Of a stretch of DNA of 64,000 nucleotides, positions 1 to 12,330 are shown one piece after another. The position numbers were made by a program, and so were the translations under genes. The DNA is from Aulostomus chinensis (taxonomy: Eukaryota; Chordata; Actinopteri; Syngnathiformes; Aulostomidae). Positions within the stretch are counted from its first letter, which is position 1, and each line of letters starts with the position of its first letter. The notes below the pieces were generated by a model. The model worked only from the letters and a program-made list of their open reading frames with translations, made no database searches and was not told the origin of the DNA. The stretch lies in contig JBBMOA010000019.1 of NCBI GenBank assembly GCA_037954235.1, positions 10,941,805 to 11,005,804 on the forward strand, in the 5' to 3' direction.

Positions 1-2140
1 TTTAAGTATTGTTTATGATGAGTTAAAAAAAAAAACATAACTTGATTGCACTTCTTTTTAGATTCCTATTTTTAACTTTATTTTGGGAGCCTGTCTTCAC
101 ATTAAAATACCCTCCTTGACATAATTTTCTTGCAGGTGCAAATTATTGGAAGCTGCTTCAATTCACGTCTCATTTTCACTGAAGGGATTTCCCACGAGAC
201 ACCGTCTCTCTATCTCTGCGTTCTCTCCATCTCCTCCTTCGCTAATGTGTGGTAATGGAAGGATTGTTGTGAAATTTCAAAATGGAGTCTTTCAGCTCTT
301 CAGATGTGTGAGCTCAGACGAGACACTGAGCAGACTGAAGTGGGCTTGTCACCATGGAACAGATGTGGAGTGGAGGAGGGGAGCGAGTTGTTGGGGTTTT
401 TTTTTTTTTTGTAGCCACCTGAGTAAAATGAGAGACGCTACAGCTCCTCTTACTTTTGAGGTGAACGTAATCACGTCTCTGCAGCTAATCACTGAACAGT
501 GTGTTTTATGGTTGCCTGGCTTCAGCTGCTCTCTGGACCCCTGAGGGAGAAATGAAAGCAGAAAAAAAAGCCCAAAAAAACAAAAGGTCATTAAATGTAT
601 AAAGAAAAGTAAAGGCAATGTGACACCTGCATGCTGCAGCAGGCTTGAATTAGCCTTGATGGGCGATGGAAATACGTCTGTTTGTTACTTGTAAAGATTA
701 AACTAATTAACTATTAATGGCCTATAAGTTGGTGATATTTGCGTAGATTGCATTCGTCTGTGGAAAGATACCTGATTCACATGCAGTAATGTGATAGCCC
801 CAGGCTTTTAGTTTTGCAGCGCTAGCATTCAAATTTGCTGACTCTTTCAGATAATCAAAGAGAATGTCAATGAAATATTCCTTCAGCTGTCAGAACGATT
901 GCTTCCATCATCACTGCTGCCGTCTTTTCCAGCTTCTCATTCCCTCTGACGATACTTTACTCTGCAAACAGCACAAGCTATTACAGGGAGTGAGGTGATT
1001 TGGGGTTTCTCCACTGATCAATATGACCCCATTTATGGAACGAGAAAGCCAGGTCTGGGGCTTAGTTACAAATGAAACACACAGCCTGAGGCTACAGGAG
1101 GCCTTGTAAACGGACTGCATGATTGCACCCGACAGAACAAGGTTGATAACATGAAAAAGCCGTCATTATAACTAAGCAGGAGGAGGCTGCCGAGTTGCTA
1201 TTAAGTGATATTACTTTAGTAAATTCCCCCTCTTGGCAGTTCAAAGTGGAACTCCTGAATTTTAATACGGTAAAAAGACCCAAGTGTTTTAGAGTAATGT
1301 AGAAGAGATGCTTTTGAAAGATGAGACACTCCTGTGGGGGTTGAGTGTCCTTTACTAGCCTGCAGATTTCGCAGCAGAAGTAATGTTTGATGCAAGAGTT
1401 TGAATTTATTACCTCCACCAAGGAGGTCATGATTTCAGTGCTGCCAGTCTGTCAGCAGGATTATACAAAAACAATGTGGCTGACTTCACCAAACTTGGTG
1501 GAAGGGTGTAATTTAGGCAGAGGAAAAAGCCATTACACAGGAAAATGGTTTGTTTTCTTTACACTTTGATGAACTCTTAGCGGGTCGACCAGATCACCTC
1601 TTATTTGGTCAGAAGCGCCTTAAGAACTTGATGTGTTTCTGTGAAAACTGAATTTTCCTTAAACAACACTCCTGTCTTTAAGGCATAGTGCCACCGAGTG
1701 GTAGCAGGAGGTAAGCCCAGTGGGGCAAACATTTACGTTACATTTTAATTTTTTGCTGTTGTCTTCATGTGATGTACAGCAACATTATAGATAGGATGTG
1801 TTCTATAGCGCCATCTAGTGGAAGCAGGAAGTGATAACATTGTCAAGGGTTCTGCGCTAGTCTGCTTCTACGTGTGAAATCCCAATATTCTTGATGGCAA
1901 CTTTAATTAGGGGTTGAACTCCAACAAAAGGGTTTGCATATGAGTGCTTTCAAGTTTACTATGTTTGTAATAGCTGGTATCTGCTTAGTCTACATTCCAA
2001 TAATTCCTGGAGTAGTGAGGCCTTAGGAATCACAAAAAAAAAAAGAACAGAAGAACAAAACCAGTCCATTCTTTTCCAATGAGTTTTTATCACATGTTGG
2101 ATGGAGAGTAATATGCCACCTTCCTGTTTTACTCCAGCAG
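1..2140. other. Upstream flank of fam222a, no coding gene seen
   Basis: No open frame here resembles a known protein; the longest (146-544, +) has no family resemblance and contains a homopolymer. The stretch presumably holds promoter, 5' non-coding exon(s) and intron of fam222a, but I cannot place a first exon. Two short degenerate repeats of the type 'gccatctagtgg' lie at about 1690 and 1810. Confidence 0.4.
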
Positions 2141-2176
2141 GTCTACCCAGGCTCTGTGCAGCCCTAGTGAACTACC

Positions 2177-3375
2177 ATGCTGGCCTGTATTCCAAGACGG
2201 CAGAACTTCTCATCTCAGCGTGTGACCTGCACACCCAAAAGCCTCGATGCTCCACCACCACCTCCACCACCGCCATTACTGCTGTCGGTGCCAGCGCTGC
2301 AACCCTGCACCCATAAATGTGAGTTTAGGCTACTTGACACATGCTGCAAAGGGAAGAAGCTCTCTTCTGGCTTGACAGTACAATGAATTAATGATCGTTT
2401 TAAACCTGCTAACAAAGGACTGATCCTGACCCTGTTGACAGTAGACGAGGAGTAGCTTTTCTGTTTGTTTCTTCCTGTTGTGTCACAAATGATATCAGCG
2501 CACCGGAGAGAAGTGGACGTTGTCAAAAAAAAAAAGGAGTTTCATCTGTTGGGCTTCAATACTCTTTGATTTTACACTGATTTATTCACGGATTTATTAT
2601 TAATCTTTGTGCTCATTTCGATCATGCGTGCTTTTAGCCTGTGTTGCAATTTCAGCTGCCATGGAGCTCCTTGAATTAGAATAATGGGTCTCCTGATGAT
2701 GATTCTTTATAATTGGGCTACTAATCAGTTGGCTCCCACATGAAGGTCAAAGTGGACTCTGAGAGTTAATCAACTCCTGTACAGGGTTACTAATGATTTG
2801 GGGGAATTACCACTCTGTTTTTGTGTTGTTTGACTGATTATACTGCATGGAAGGTTGGGTGGCTATTCTTTAAACTAGATTACAATTGAATGATTAAATG
2901 CTTTCAGATTTGGTTCATGGTTTTGAGCCACTTTCTTTTATGTAGGTTAGATGCTGCTCCTTCCTTCGGGGCCATCTAAGTAGCAGAAACGCAGATATTC
3001 TACTTGGATTTCACTTTATTGATTGCTTTATCAATACAAATGTTTTATATTGGTTTTATGCATATGGTTTGAATCGATATTGAACATTCAGTGGGACTGT
3101 ATTACTATATTCTGAATGTCAGACTCGCATTGCCATATACAGTGCGTGGACTGTTGTCTAATTGGAAAGAGAGAGCATGCAAATGTTGGCAAGTAAAATT
3201 GTGCACATTCAAATTTTTGTCAGCTCAGTATCACAAAGATCTTTCTGCATGCTCTTATCTGGTGGTATTTGTACCTTTAGTGTGTGAAGGGCAGTGGTCA
3301 GGACGTTCTTATCTGTTCATTTGCATCTGTCCTTATCCTCATACACAATCTCTTTGTTCATGCATCATAGATGTA

Positions 3376-3433
<58 letters not shown>

Positions 3434-6400
3434 AAATCTTCTATGTTTAGAAGTAACGAAAGCAAATTTCACTTTGGCGACTTCCTCCTCGCTCACAGAT
3501 GTTTGCACATATTCTAGATAATTAGCCTCCTCCTCAGGTTGCAGTTTGCCGAGGTCACCTAACTTAAGAGCCATAAAACGTCTCAAGTAACAGGTGCAAC
3601 TCGGCGAACAGGGGAGAAATTTAAATAGCTGGAAATTCCTTCCCTATTCAGCTCCATCGCTCTCACCCCTCCTCCCCACTGAGTGAAATGTCTCCATGTA
3701 TTTTTTGTTATTAAATATTAATTGGGAATCAGTGGAGCATTTGTCTGCTAAATGCTTGAACAGAAGGGCCTGGTTTGCCTCCGGCAGAACCACGGGTGGG
3801 TTTCTCATCCTGTTTACCTGCAGGGCTTTTTCTTCCCCTCGCATTTTACAGCAACTGTGCACAGTGCAGCCCCCTCCAGCTCCAGCCTGACATTTCAAGC
3901 ACAACCGGAGCGAATAGACTGCTGATGGGAGCTCGCTCTGTGTGGCCCAGGCCTCTTCAGTTAAATGAGTCGTTGTTGGATCGAGTTAAATAGGGACAGT
4001 CTTTAGTTTCTGCTGCGCTTTTGAAAGCCATTTCCATTTTTAGCTGTCAATAAATGGAAGGCAGTGGACATGAAAGCTCTCTGCCACCATGTGAATGATT
4101 TCTGTGAAACGAGTGTTAAGAATTATGCGTTGAGAGTGGATGAGAGCTGTGCTCCTCGCAGTTATCTCAGCTTGAAAGCTTGGGCTGAAAGTGCTTTTTT
4201 TTTCCCATGCTGCTGGCCTGTGCTCGGGACGGCTTTGAGAGGGGAAACTTTGCCCAAGCTGGGCCAAGCGGCACAGAAACAAATGAGGAGTGACACTGGT
4301 GCAAAGGAGTGTTCGCCAGAGCCTCTTCCAGCACACATAACTAAGTGTTCAACCCTGAGGTCACTCTGTGAGCACCCCTTCCTGTAGAGATTACCGAGAT
4401 GGAAAGAAGGAAGCATGTGAAAATGGGACAAACGAGTTATATTTGTATTATAGTGTGTTTATGGAAGGCCATCATAAATAAGGAGGTTAGTGTGGGTGAA
4501 ATTTAAGAGCATATATGCACTAGTGTCTGCTTTTTCCACCTCACCTTCTCTAATGGTCCCCTTGATTTCTAGGTTGAGTAAACCACAGGGAGCCATTAAT
4601 CAGGAGCCTTCTTTCTAGCCACACAGGAGATTGATATTAATGCCTCTTTAGAGAAGTATATATTGACACGATGATATTCTATTCCGTTATTACTTAAACT
4701 TCAATATAAATCAGCTTCTTAGGTTTTAAGAGTGAGTACTTCAATCACAGGACTCTCAGGATTCTGCTAGCATGTAGGTACGCTATGGTATCGCAATATG
4801 ATATTACAGTTCTTCATTCTTTTTCATGTCCTAGTTGTGAAAGAAGCCTCTCTGTTGATCAAGTCTGATTGATTGATTATTGTTGTCTTGCCTTACTTTT
4901 TTTTTATACACGTGCACTTATTGCACAAATAATTCAGCCTTGAGATTTTTAAGACGACTTCAAGTTTGAGTGACAATGATTGGGACTTTTACCACCGTAG
5001 TCATCGTGCAAGAGGAGAAAGTCAGTTACTGTAGCTGTGTTGACAGAATGTGTTTGGAGGTTGTGAAATAAACGATAAAGGTAATGACTGAAGTATTGCA
5101 AAACAAATCAAAAGCTGGGCCTAATTATCGGTTTGTGGCCCTGAACTGAGAGGGAGGAGCCAGCAGCTGCTAGTTGGAGTGTCATTACTCCTTTGAACCA
5201 GCAGTCGTAGTAGCTTGTGTATAACAGATGACTGAAGGCAGGACCAATTAATTACACGGTTCTAATGACTGGGCTTATTGGGCCAACTGGGTGCATAGGG
5301 GCGGTTGTCATGGTAACGGAAACGTAGGTTTTTAAATGTGACATGTGTGCTGTGCTGCGTATTTGGTTGTTACTTTAAATATCAGGACTGTTTGGTGTAT
5401 TTATGCTTGCTGTTCTGTAAGTAGCCGACTGGCGCCACGTTCTACTCGGGACTGCAAACATGCTTTCTCCCAAAAAAGTATTCAGCCATAATAGAACAAA
5501 AGACCTTTGGGATTTTTTTTTCCCTAGCAGTTCAGCCAATATGCATGAATATTAACGTGGAATTTTTTTTTTTAATCTCATGTGAGAATCATGGTCAGTT
5601 TAATGGTTTCCGCGTGTTAGTCCTCTGGGTATCAGCTGGAAGCCACAGATTTGGAAATGCAATGAGCTTGTCCAAGTCCCAGTATCAAGCGTGCCTCTGG
5701 GGCTTGTTTTGCCCATAAATTAGTGATTAACTCTAACTGCTCCAAAACAATGAGGTATGGGGGGGGGGGGGGGGTAGCTTCAAGTGTGACCACGGGGAAA
5801 AGATTAGCCTTTTAAAAGAGGCATAAAGCATGGACTGGGTTTGTCTGGGGGGCTGGAAGTTTGACTATGAAAGACCATATAGACATATTTATACATATAT
5901 ACACACATTCATATGTATATATACACATAAATAAATATAAACACACATACAACAGGTCAAAGGAGTTGAATTTGTCTGCACGATGCTCTCAGTCAAGGTA
6001 ACCGGTGGCATAGAAATGGCTGATGCAGTTTTCTGTGCTGCTTTTATTTCTGCCGCTGCTCTCCGTCAGGTTCAAGGTGATCAAGTCAGACTGTTAATTA
6101 TCTCTCTACCTGAGAACGCCGAGCTGCCACGTCCCTGCTGCCTCGCGAGCTTCCTCACATTTGTTGTCATTTCTTATCTTTGTTTGTCCCGCTGAATGTT
6201 GTTCATTTTGTTTTGCAGATTTTTTTTTTTCTCCCTGCTATCTTGTTATTTATCTTGTGACACAACTCAACTCCCATGTTTGGACCAACCAAGATAAGCT
6301 GCAATGTTATTTTCAGGCTCTTTTTTTTTTTTTTGTTTATCTTTAGCAGAGGTTCTCAAAATCGGGCTCCAGGGATCCCCAAGGAACCATCGGGGTCTTG

Positions 6401-9400
6401 TAGTGTGTCAACAGGGAAATGAAGGCGAGCTGAGAGTAATATGACTCCGCATAAAAATATAACTTTAATAGACATTTGATTTTTATCATATTTGAAACAT
6501 ATTTTGCCCCAAATTTACTGATAATCTTTAGTTAATTTCTTATCATTTCATCTTGCTAATTTTCCAATAATTTCTTGTGATTTTACGGTCATCTTTCAGA
6601 AAGAAATCAAAGAAATTTATCTAATAGAAAATGTGATTAGAAAATGTGCAAAAAATGTCACAATGACTTAAGAAATGGCAGAAACAATCGAGATGAATTC
6701 AGATCAGGAATAAGAGTGAGTGACGAGCGACGTCATTTCAAACGGGGGTGAACTGTTGTGCTTCAGTGAAAAAAGTCACTGTGATTATCTACAATACTGC
6801 CATATAATTAAAAAATGGCATCATGAGTCTGACCGCTTGGTTTTCAAGAGAAATGTTCACAAATTACTAATATTTTTGAACGTGAAGTAATTTCCGCAAC
6901 ATTTTTGCAGTCGAAAATAAGAATAATTGCTTTTCCCGCAAATGTAGAATCCACAGTGATACAGAACACATTTTTCTTGCGTATGTGCTGACTGTGTACT
7001 AGAAAAGAGGTCTGCATTCATCTCAACCCTGCTAACCTTTCTCCTAGAGGCACCACCCGTAGCTCAAAGTTCTTTCTTGAGTTAAAAATGTACAGCAGTG
7101 TTGTTGCTCAGTGTTTTATTTATGTTTCTCTAAATCAATTGTTTAAATGGACCGCTGCGCAGCAAAAAAAGCACATCAGTGAATGGGCACAGTTTGAACG
7201 TTTCTTGGTTTTGGAAATTTCATATAATCTCCTCGGGTCGTTGGGGTGATAATCAATGCTGTCATTGTTCATTATCAGAATCCAAGCCCAAATGTTTGAG
7301 TGACACAGCAGCCTCTGCGCTGTAGGATCTTCCCTTCTTGGCACTTTTCAGTGTGAAACTTCAGCTCTCGCTGTGCCCGACTGACGTTAATGATCCACAC
7401 ATTTTAGTTGCCATTTGACTTGTGCGTCGTGAAGCGAGTGAATACTGTGAGGAACGACTTAAAGATATACTTTTATTATTGCTGCCACATGCTATGAGAG
7501 AGCCACCGCTGAGAGGTAAACATGACGTGCTGTGCTCAGTTTGCTGCCATTTAACGCCACGGATTGCTACTAAAGCCGTCAAGACTGGAACTATTACCTC
7601 TGCCTGTCATTTAGAGCCATTTTAATGCCGGTCATGTCGTTTCGGATGTCAGTTTTACCTTCATATCACCCCATAGGTGAGCGCCTGTCAGGATAAAATG
7701 ATCCCTTTCTTATGCATGTCACACAGTTGTGGTCCTGGGTTGATAAATGTGTCAGTGCAAAGTGGAGAAGGCCTATTTGCTAATGAGGTTTCCATAGCGG
7801 CACATTAAGGCAGCCACAGTGGGGAGTGCAGCTGTGTTGTGTCCCCACGGCTCTGACAGGGATGCAGTGTCTCAGCTAACAATATCAGACACCCTGTGAA
7901 GGTGCGTTAGCATTCTGAGTGTTTGTGGAACAACAAGACAAGTGCCACTGACATTTGACTGTATTTATTTCTGCTAAATTATCTGTTGTCAGTTATCAAG
8001 CAACATTATCCAGAGTTGCTTCTCTATGCTTTGGCCTCTTTATCCAGGAGGATTATGGGTGGGCTCACATATTGATGTTTTTACAGTATTAAGGCGTCTT
8101 CCTCATCCCAGACGCTATTGTTTTCTCTACCGTGATGCATAATAAGTCGTTTTGTTTGGTTTTTCTTGCTTTTTGTATTTCTCTGTAGAGCTCATACATG
8201 CTCCCGGGCACTGTGGTTGCTGGTCCCCCCATAAGGAGATCGCTGGATAGATTGAACACTCCTCCGTTACCTCTTTTCCTCCATTTTAAACACCCAATTT
8301 ATTCCTTTCATGAGATGGATCTTGTAGATTGAATCATTTTCACAGTCGGAGGCTCACTGTAGGCCCGAAATGAAATGAACTCCCAAATCAATTTCAAATG
8401 GGAACAACAAGTGAGCTCTCCCCTGCATAGCTGGAATTGGTTTTGTTATTGAAAATGAAATGAAGTGTTTTGTTTTTACACACACACACACCCCTCCTCT
8501 TGTTATTGCAGATTACAGCTTTGTGCTTGATGATTTCCAATGATATGATTGAGGTTAATTTCACCGTGCTCTCTTTTGGATGTCACAAATTCCATAAAGG
8601 TGTCTCTCTGAAAGGTGGCGGTAATTTCTACTAGCTGATTTATTGTTTGAAACGCGGCACCTTCTCAACCTTCCCTTTGTTGCGAGACGTTAAGCAGCCA
8701 TGAAATTGCCTGAATAATGGTCTTTAAATCCATTCTTAGTTTGTCCTGTCAGCTTTCACCACACACAATTCAATCAGCAGGGTTCTTGATGGTTGCTCTT
8801 TATTTTTTCCATCTGCTGTAACTTTACTTTCTCAGTTTGGGCTCTGTTCTTTTACAGTAGAATCTCTTCTGACCCCATAAAAGCTCAAAATGGAATGAAA
8901 TGATAAAAGGTAGATGCTTAAATTATCACAAAGCAATTGAGAAACAGCCGAAAGTGACGAGACTTGGTATTACATCCTTAAAAGTACGTAGAAGGGGTAG
9001 GGCATCAGAGGCAAGAAGCTAAAAATATTGCAAAACAGTAGGACCTTTTTGGGACATTTTAACATGTTATTGCTGTTTGTGCTAGTCTACCTGAGGTCAG
9101 GTTTAAAAAAACATCTTAGGTCTACATATGTGATATGAAATCATTAGCAAATGTTCGTATGTTATCCAAAGCCAGGAAACCAATAGGGGCTTACCAAGCT
9201 TATTGGTCCAGCTAGCAGCTAGCAAATGCTAATATGAAGTGAAGTGTTTTCAAAGATGACGTGAAAGTAACCAAAAACAACAACAACAAAAACAGCTTGG
9301 AGATTAGAGTTTTCAATGTAATCGGGGATGTACCATAATGTAAGTAATAACAGGAAAGTGCTGAGTGAGTTGTGTGAAAACACTGCACAGAATGCAAAAG

Positions 9401-12330
9401 AAAGATTGAGTGATGCTACACAAGCTGCTAACAACAAGCTAGCAACAGAATTAAGATCATCGTGCTGGAAGAGGTTTTTTTGTTTGTTGTATTTCTACAT
9501 TTATGTGGTCATTAGAAGATGTTGAAGGTCAGTTATTGTGCTGTGACACATTTAATACAACAAGACCCTTATGGAGTTGATCATTTCCTCCCATGTTCGT
9601 ATAACATGTCAAAATGGCCGCTGTGAAAAGGGTCTATTGACAAGCAAAAAGGGAAGAAATTAGCATTTAGGCTAGATTCTTATATAATTCTTATCAATTT
9701 CAATTTCTTTGTTTAAAAAAATATAATCATCAATCCATCCATTTTCTGTACCGCCTATCCGTTAAAGTTTGCGGGGGGGGGGGGGGGGGGGGGGGCTAGA
9801 GCCTGTCCCAGCTGACATTGGTTGAGAGGCGGGGTTCACCCTGGACTGATAGCCAGTCCGTCGCAGGGCCAACAGGAGCAATTATGGCTCAGTATCTTAT
9901 ATATACTTGAACACAGTCACCAGGGGAAGTGATTATAATCAGATATTCATCCAGCCATTTTCTACGCTTATCCTGTTGGGGGTGGGGGGCTGGAGCCTAT
10001 CCCAGCAGCCTTTGGGCGAGAGTTAGGGTTCACCCTGGACGGGTTGCCAGTCCATCACAGGGCCAACACATATAGACAGACAACCATTCATGGTCAAATT
10101 ACAGTATCCGATCAACCTAACTTGCACATGGAAAGACCCCTTGCTCAAGCCCGGCTTCAAACCCGGAACCTTCTTGCTCTGAGGCGACAGGGCTAACCAC
10201 TGCACCACTGTTCAGATATTCATTATTTTCATAGCTATATATACATATATACACACATATGTATATGTACATATGTGTGTATATATGTATATGTTTGTGT
10301 GTATATATACTGTATGTGTATGTGTATATCATATATATTTACTGTCCTGATATTACAGGCTTAAAAACTCACTATTATTTAATTTCTCTGCTTAGTTGCT
10401 TTACAAATTGAATGTGAGTGGATTATTTTTACTGCTTTGCCGTAGGCTCACATTCATTTAATACAAAGGAAAACACTTGATCTAATTCTCATGTGTTTGA
10501 TCAGAGTTGTGATTAAAGGCATCAGAATTTAAAATGGGCTGTTAGGCATGGCTGATCTATGCCATTAGAGGTTTTTTTTCGTATTTATTTTATTTTTCAT
10601 CAGTCTGTGTCCCCTTTGCTCCTTCTGCGGCGGTTTAGCTAAATGTCATCAAGTGAATTTCAGCGGCGTTTTTACAGTAAAATAAGTTCCGCCCCTCTCT
10701 TCTGTTTTCACTGCTCTTGATTTCCCAAGATAAACTAATTCTCAATGGAACTGAATCTGAATTAATGTCACGAAGCAGTGCTGGAGGGGTTCCCCTCTTG
10801 AAAATTAATTCATAAGACGTGTTGATGTCTTCCATTATTCCCCAAAACAGGTTTCACCGACTGGACAAAAACAACATAAAACGTTGATTTTGTCAGCTAA
10901 ACCCTTGTTTTTTTCCTGCTTTCTTCTCAGGCGAGCCAGCCTCCATGATTTCTCGGTACCCCTCTCCTGCAGAGTTGGATGCTTTTGCTAAGAAGACCGC
11001 TAACAGCCCGCTGTCCATCAAAATCTTTCCATCTGACGTGCGGGTGCCACAACACAAACAGCTGAACAAAACAGTGAATGGCCTGGACACCACAGGCCAG
11101 CGCTACAGCCCCTACTCACACCCCTTCTCAGGAGGCTACCAGGGCTTACTGGCCATCGTCAAGGCATCAGTGGTGGTCAAGGGTGTGGTGAAAAACTCGG
11201 AGGGCAGGAGGACTAAACATGCAAACAGTCAGAGCTCTGTGGCACCGTATAATAATCCCCTGAATAATGGATACACAGTCAGGCACGGGCACAAAGCCTA
11301 TCATATAAGCTCATGTAAGCCCCCTGATGTACCCATTGAGACACTTTGTTCTAGTGCTGGGATGGCCTCCGGAGATCAGAGCCTGGCCCCTCAGTCTGAG
11401 CTGGCAGAGGTTCAAAGCCTGATGAGGCAGATGAGCAGAGTTCCTCACAGCCAGGCCCCGCAGCTGGGGGGGGAGGCTCGAGCCAGCCCCTCGCTGCAGG
11501 CCGTGGCAGCGGTGGCACATTCAGAGTCAGATTTCGTCCTGGGAGTCCCACCACAGAGCAGTCTGGCATTCACCGGGGCGGTGCTACCCACACAGAGCGC
11601 AGATATGGCCAAAGCCGGGTACCTGGAGAAGGGAGACTACACCGTGTGGCAGCACAAGCATCAAATTCAGCCTCCACAGCAGCAGCAGTCCTATCAGCAG
11701 GGAGCAGTGAGGATGTACCGCGTGAGTAACACCGTGGGGCACAGAGCAGCTGACGCTGGAGTCGGCCAGTCTCCTGAAACCAGCCTTGCTTTGGCGTGCT
11801 CCTCACAGCTGTCATATGGGCTGCATCCCCTCAGCGTGGGAGGGGGGCAGGAGCGAGTCGGTGGCTCCTCTCTGAACTGCGGCGCCATGCAGGGCGAGTT
11901 CTCTGTTCGACAGTACTTTGCTCCTCTCTGGGACAACGCCGTGGCCACCCCGAACAGCGACTGTTATACTTCTCAGGTGCTGGCAATGGGTACAGCCAAG
12001 CAGAGAGACCTGGGCCTCCACCATCCTCACCTCCACCCAAACCACCATCAACACCACCAGCCACAGCTCCACCCTCCTCCTCTCGCTCATCCTCCTCTCG
12101 CTCATCCCCAGGCATATGACCAAAACCTCTGTTGCGGGCTGCCGAGTTCCAGCCTGTGCCACGCTGCAGTACTTAGCAGCAGCCTGCAGTCTCTGGAGTG
12201 CCTCATCAGTGAGATCCACCCTCCCTGCATCAAAGAGCGCATGCTGGGCCGTGGATACGAAGCCATGGGGATGCCTCAACTACTGGAGCACCACCAGCAA
12301 AACCACCTCCAGCTCCCCGTCTACAGATAG
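2177..12330 (+). CDS. fam222a: FAM222A (aardvark family) protein, two coding exons
   Basis: Coding exons are 2177-2318 and 10931-12330 (stop TAG), giving about 513 aa; human FAM222A is about 452 aa as I recall. The first exon encodes MLACIPRRQNFSS and a proline run, then splices at a consensus GTGAGT donor in phase 1. The second exon opens with the acceptor ttctcag. The junction reads KCEPASMISRYPSPAEL, which lines up with the human KCETVASAM...RYPSPAEL junction. Conserved blocks are SRYPSPAELDAFAKK, LSIKIFPSDVRVPQHK, VNGLDTTGQRYSPY, GGYQGLLAIVKASVVV and the C-terminus SSSLQSLECLISEI...PPCIKERMLG...LQLPVYR. The VLSSSLQSLE and PPCIKE blocks favour FAM222A over FAM222B. Between them lies a low-complexity Gln/His/Pro-rich stretch around residues 250-430. 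The molecular function is poorly known; no enzymatic domain is visible. A good acceptor at 2140 (tttactccagcag) suggests exon 2 begins at 2141 with a short 5'UTR. Tail-to-tail with gltp. Confidence 0.93.
3378..3430. repeat. (GT)n microsatellite
   Basis: Uninterrupted TG dinucleotide tract of about 53 bases in the fam222a intron. The open frames reading Cys-Val or Thr-His repeats across it are artefacts. Confidence 0.97.
5759..5774. repeat. Poly(G) tract, 16 G
   Basis: Uninterrupted run of G in the fam222a intron; one of five runs of at least 15 G in this window. Confidence 0.95.
5875..5955. repeat. AT/ACAT-rich low-complexity block
   Basis: Alternating TA/CA-rich sequence (tatacatatatacacacattc and similar), an imperfect dinucleotide repeat. 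Confidence 0.8.
6347..6420. mobile_element. hAT-like transposon terminus (fragment)
   Basis: Starts cagaggttctcaaaatcggg, the form of terminus seen in many non-autonomous vertebrate hAT elements, and similar to the end of the element at 12952. I could not find the matching right end, so only the left end is called. Confidence 0.35.
9728..9939 (-). mobile_element. SINE-like repeat, 5'-part missing
   Basis: Begins with the tail motif atccatccattttct, then a 23-base poly(G) run (9773-9795), then body sequence gcctgtcccagctgacattgg. The body resembles the element at 54320, including the ctcagtatctt block. The tRNA-like head is absent, and another SINE is inserted at the break, so this copy is older. 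Confidence 0.65.
9951..10212 (-). mobile_element. tRNA-headed SINE with 11-bp target duplication
   Basis: Minus-orientation copy of the fish SINE whose tail reads ccattttctacgcttatcc on the + strand and whose head (right end here) carries tRNA-like A- and B-box sequence. It is flanked by perfect direct repeats cagatattcat at 9940-9950 and 10213-10223, diagnostic of retroposition. It is inserted into or beside the 9728 element. Confidence 0.9.
10236..10345. repeat. (TA/TG)n low-complexity tract
   Basis: Alternating tatatac / tatgtg sequence next to the SINE; produces meaningless Tyr/Ile/His-rich frames. Confidence 0.85.

Larger units (their letters stand above)
2319..10930 (+). other. fam222a: fam222a intron, 8.6 kb
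   Basis: Bounded by GTGAGT at 2319 and ttcttctcag ending at 10930. It contains a (GT)n tract, a poly(G) run, an AT-rich block, a hAT-like end at 6347 and two SINEs at 9728-10212. Long non-repetitive stretches with many TAAT/ATTA cores (for example 2560-2960, 4540-4760, 5040-5300, 7900-8750) could be conserved regulatory elements, but that cannot be judged without alignment. Confidence 0.7.

Noticed and set aside
146..618. fam222a upstream coding exon from the 132-codon frame
   Set aside because: No similarity to FAM222 proteins; the true N-terminus MLAC... is at 2177, and this frame contains a homopolymer and no good splice context.
3091..3586. Open frames over the (GT)n tract near 3.4 kb
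   Set aside because: Most of the coding potential is Cys-Val or Thr-His repeat from the microsatellite.
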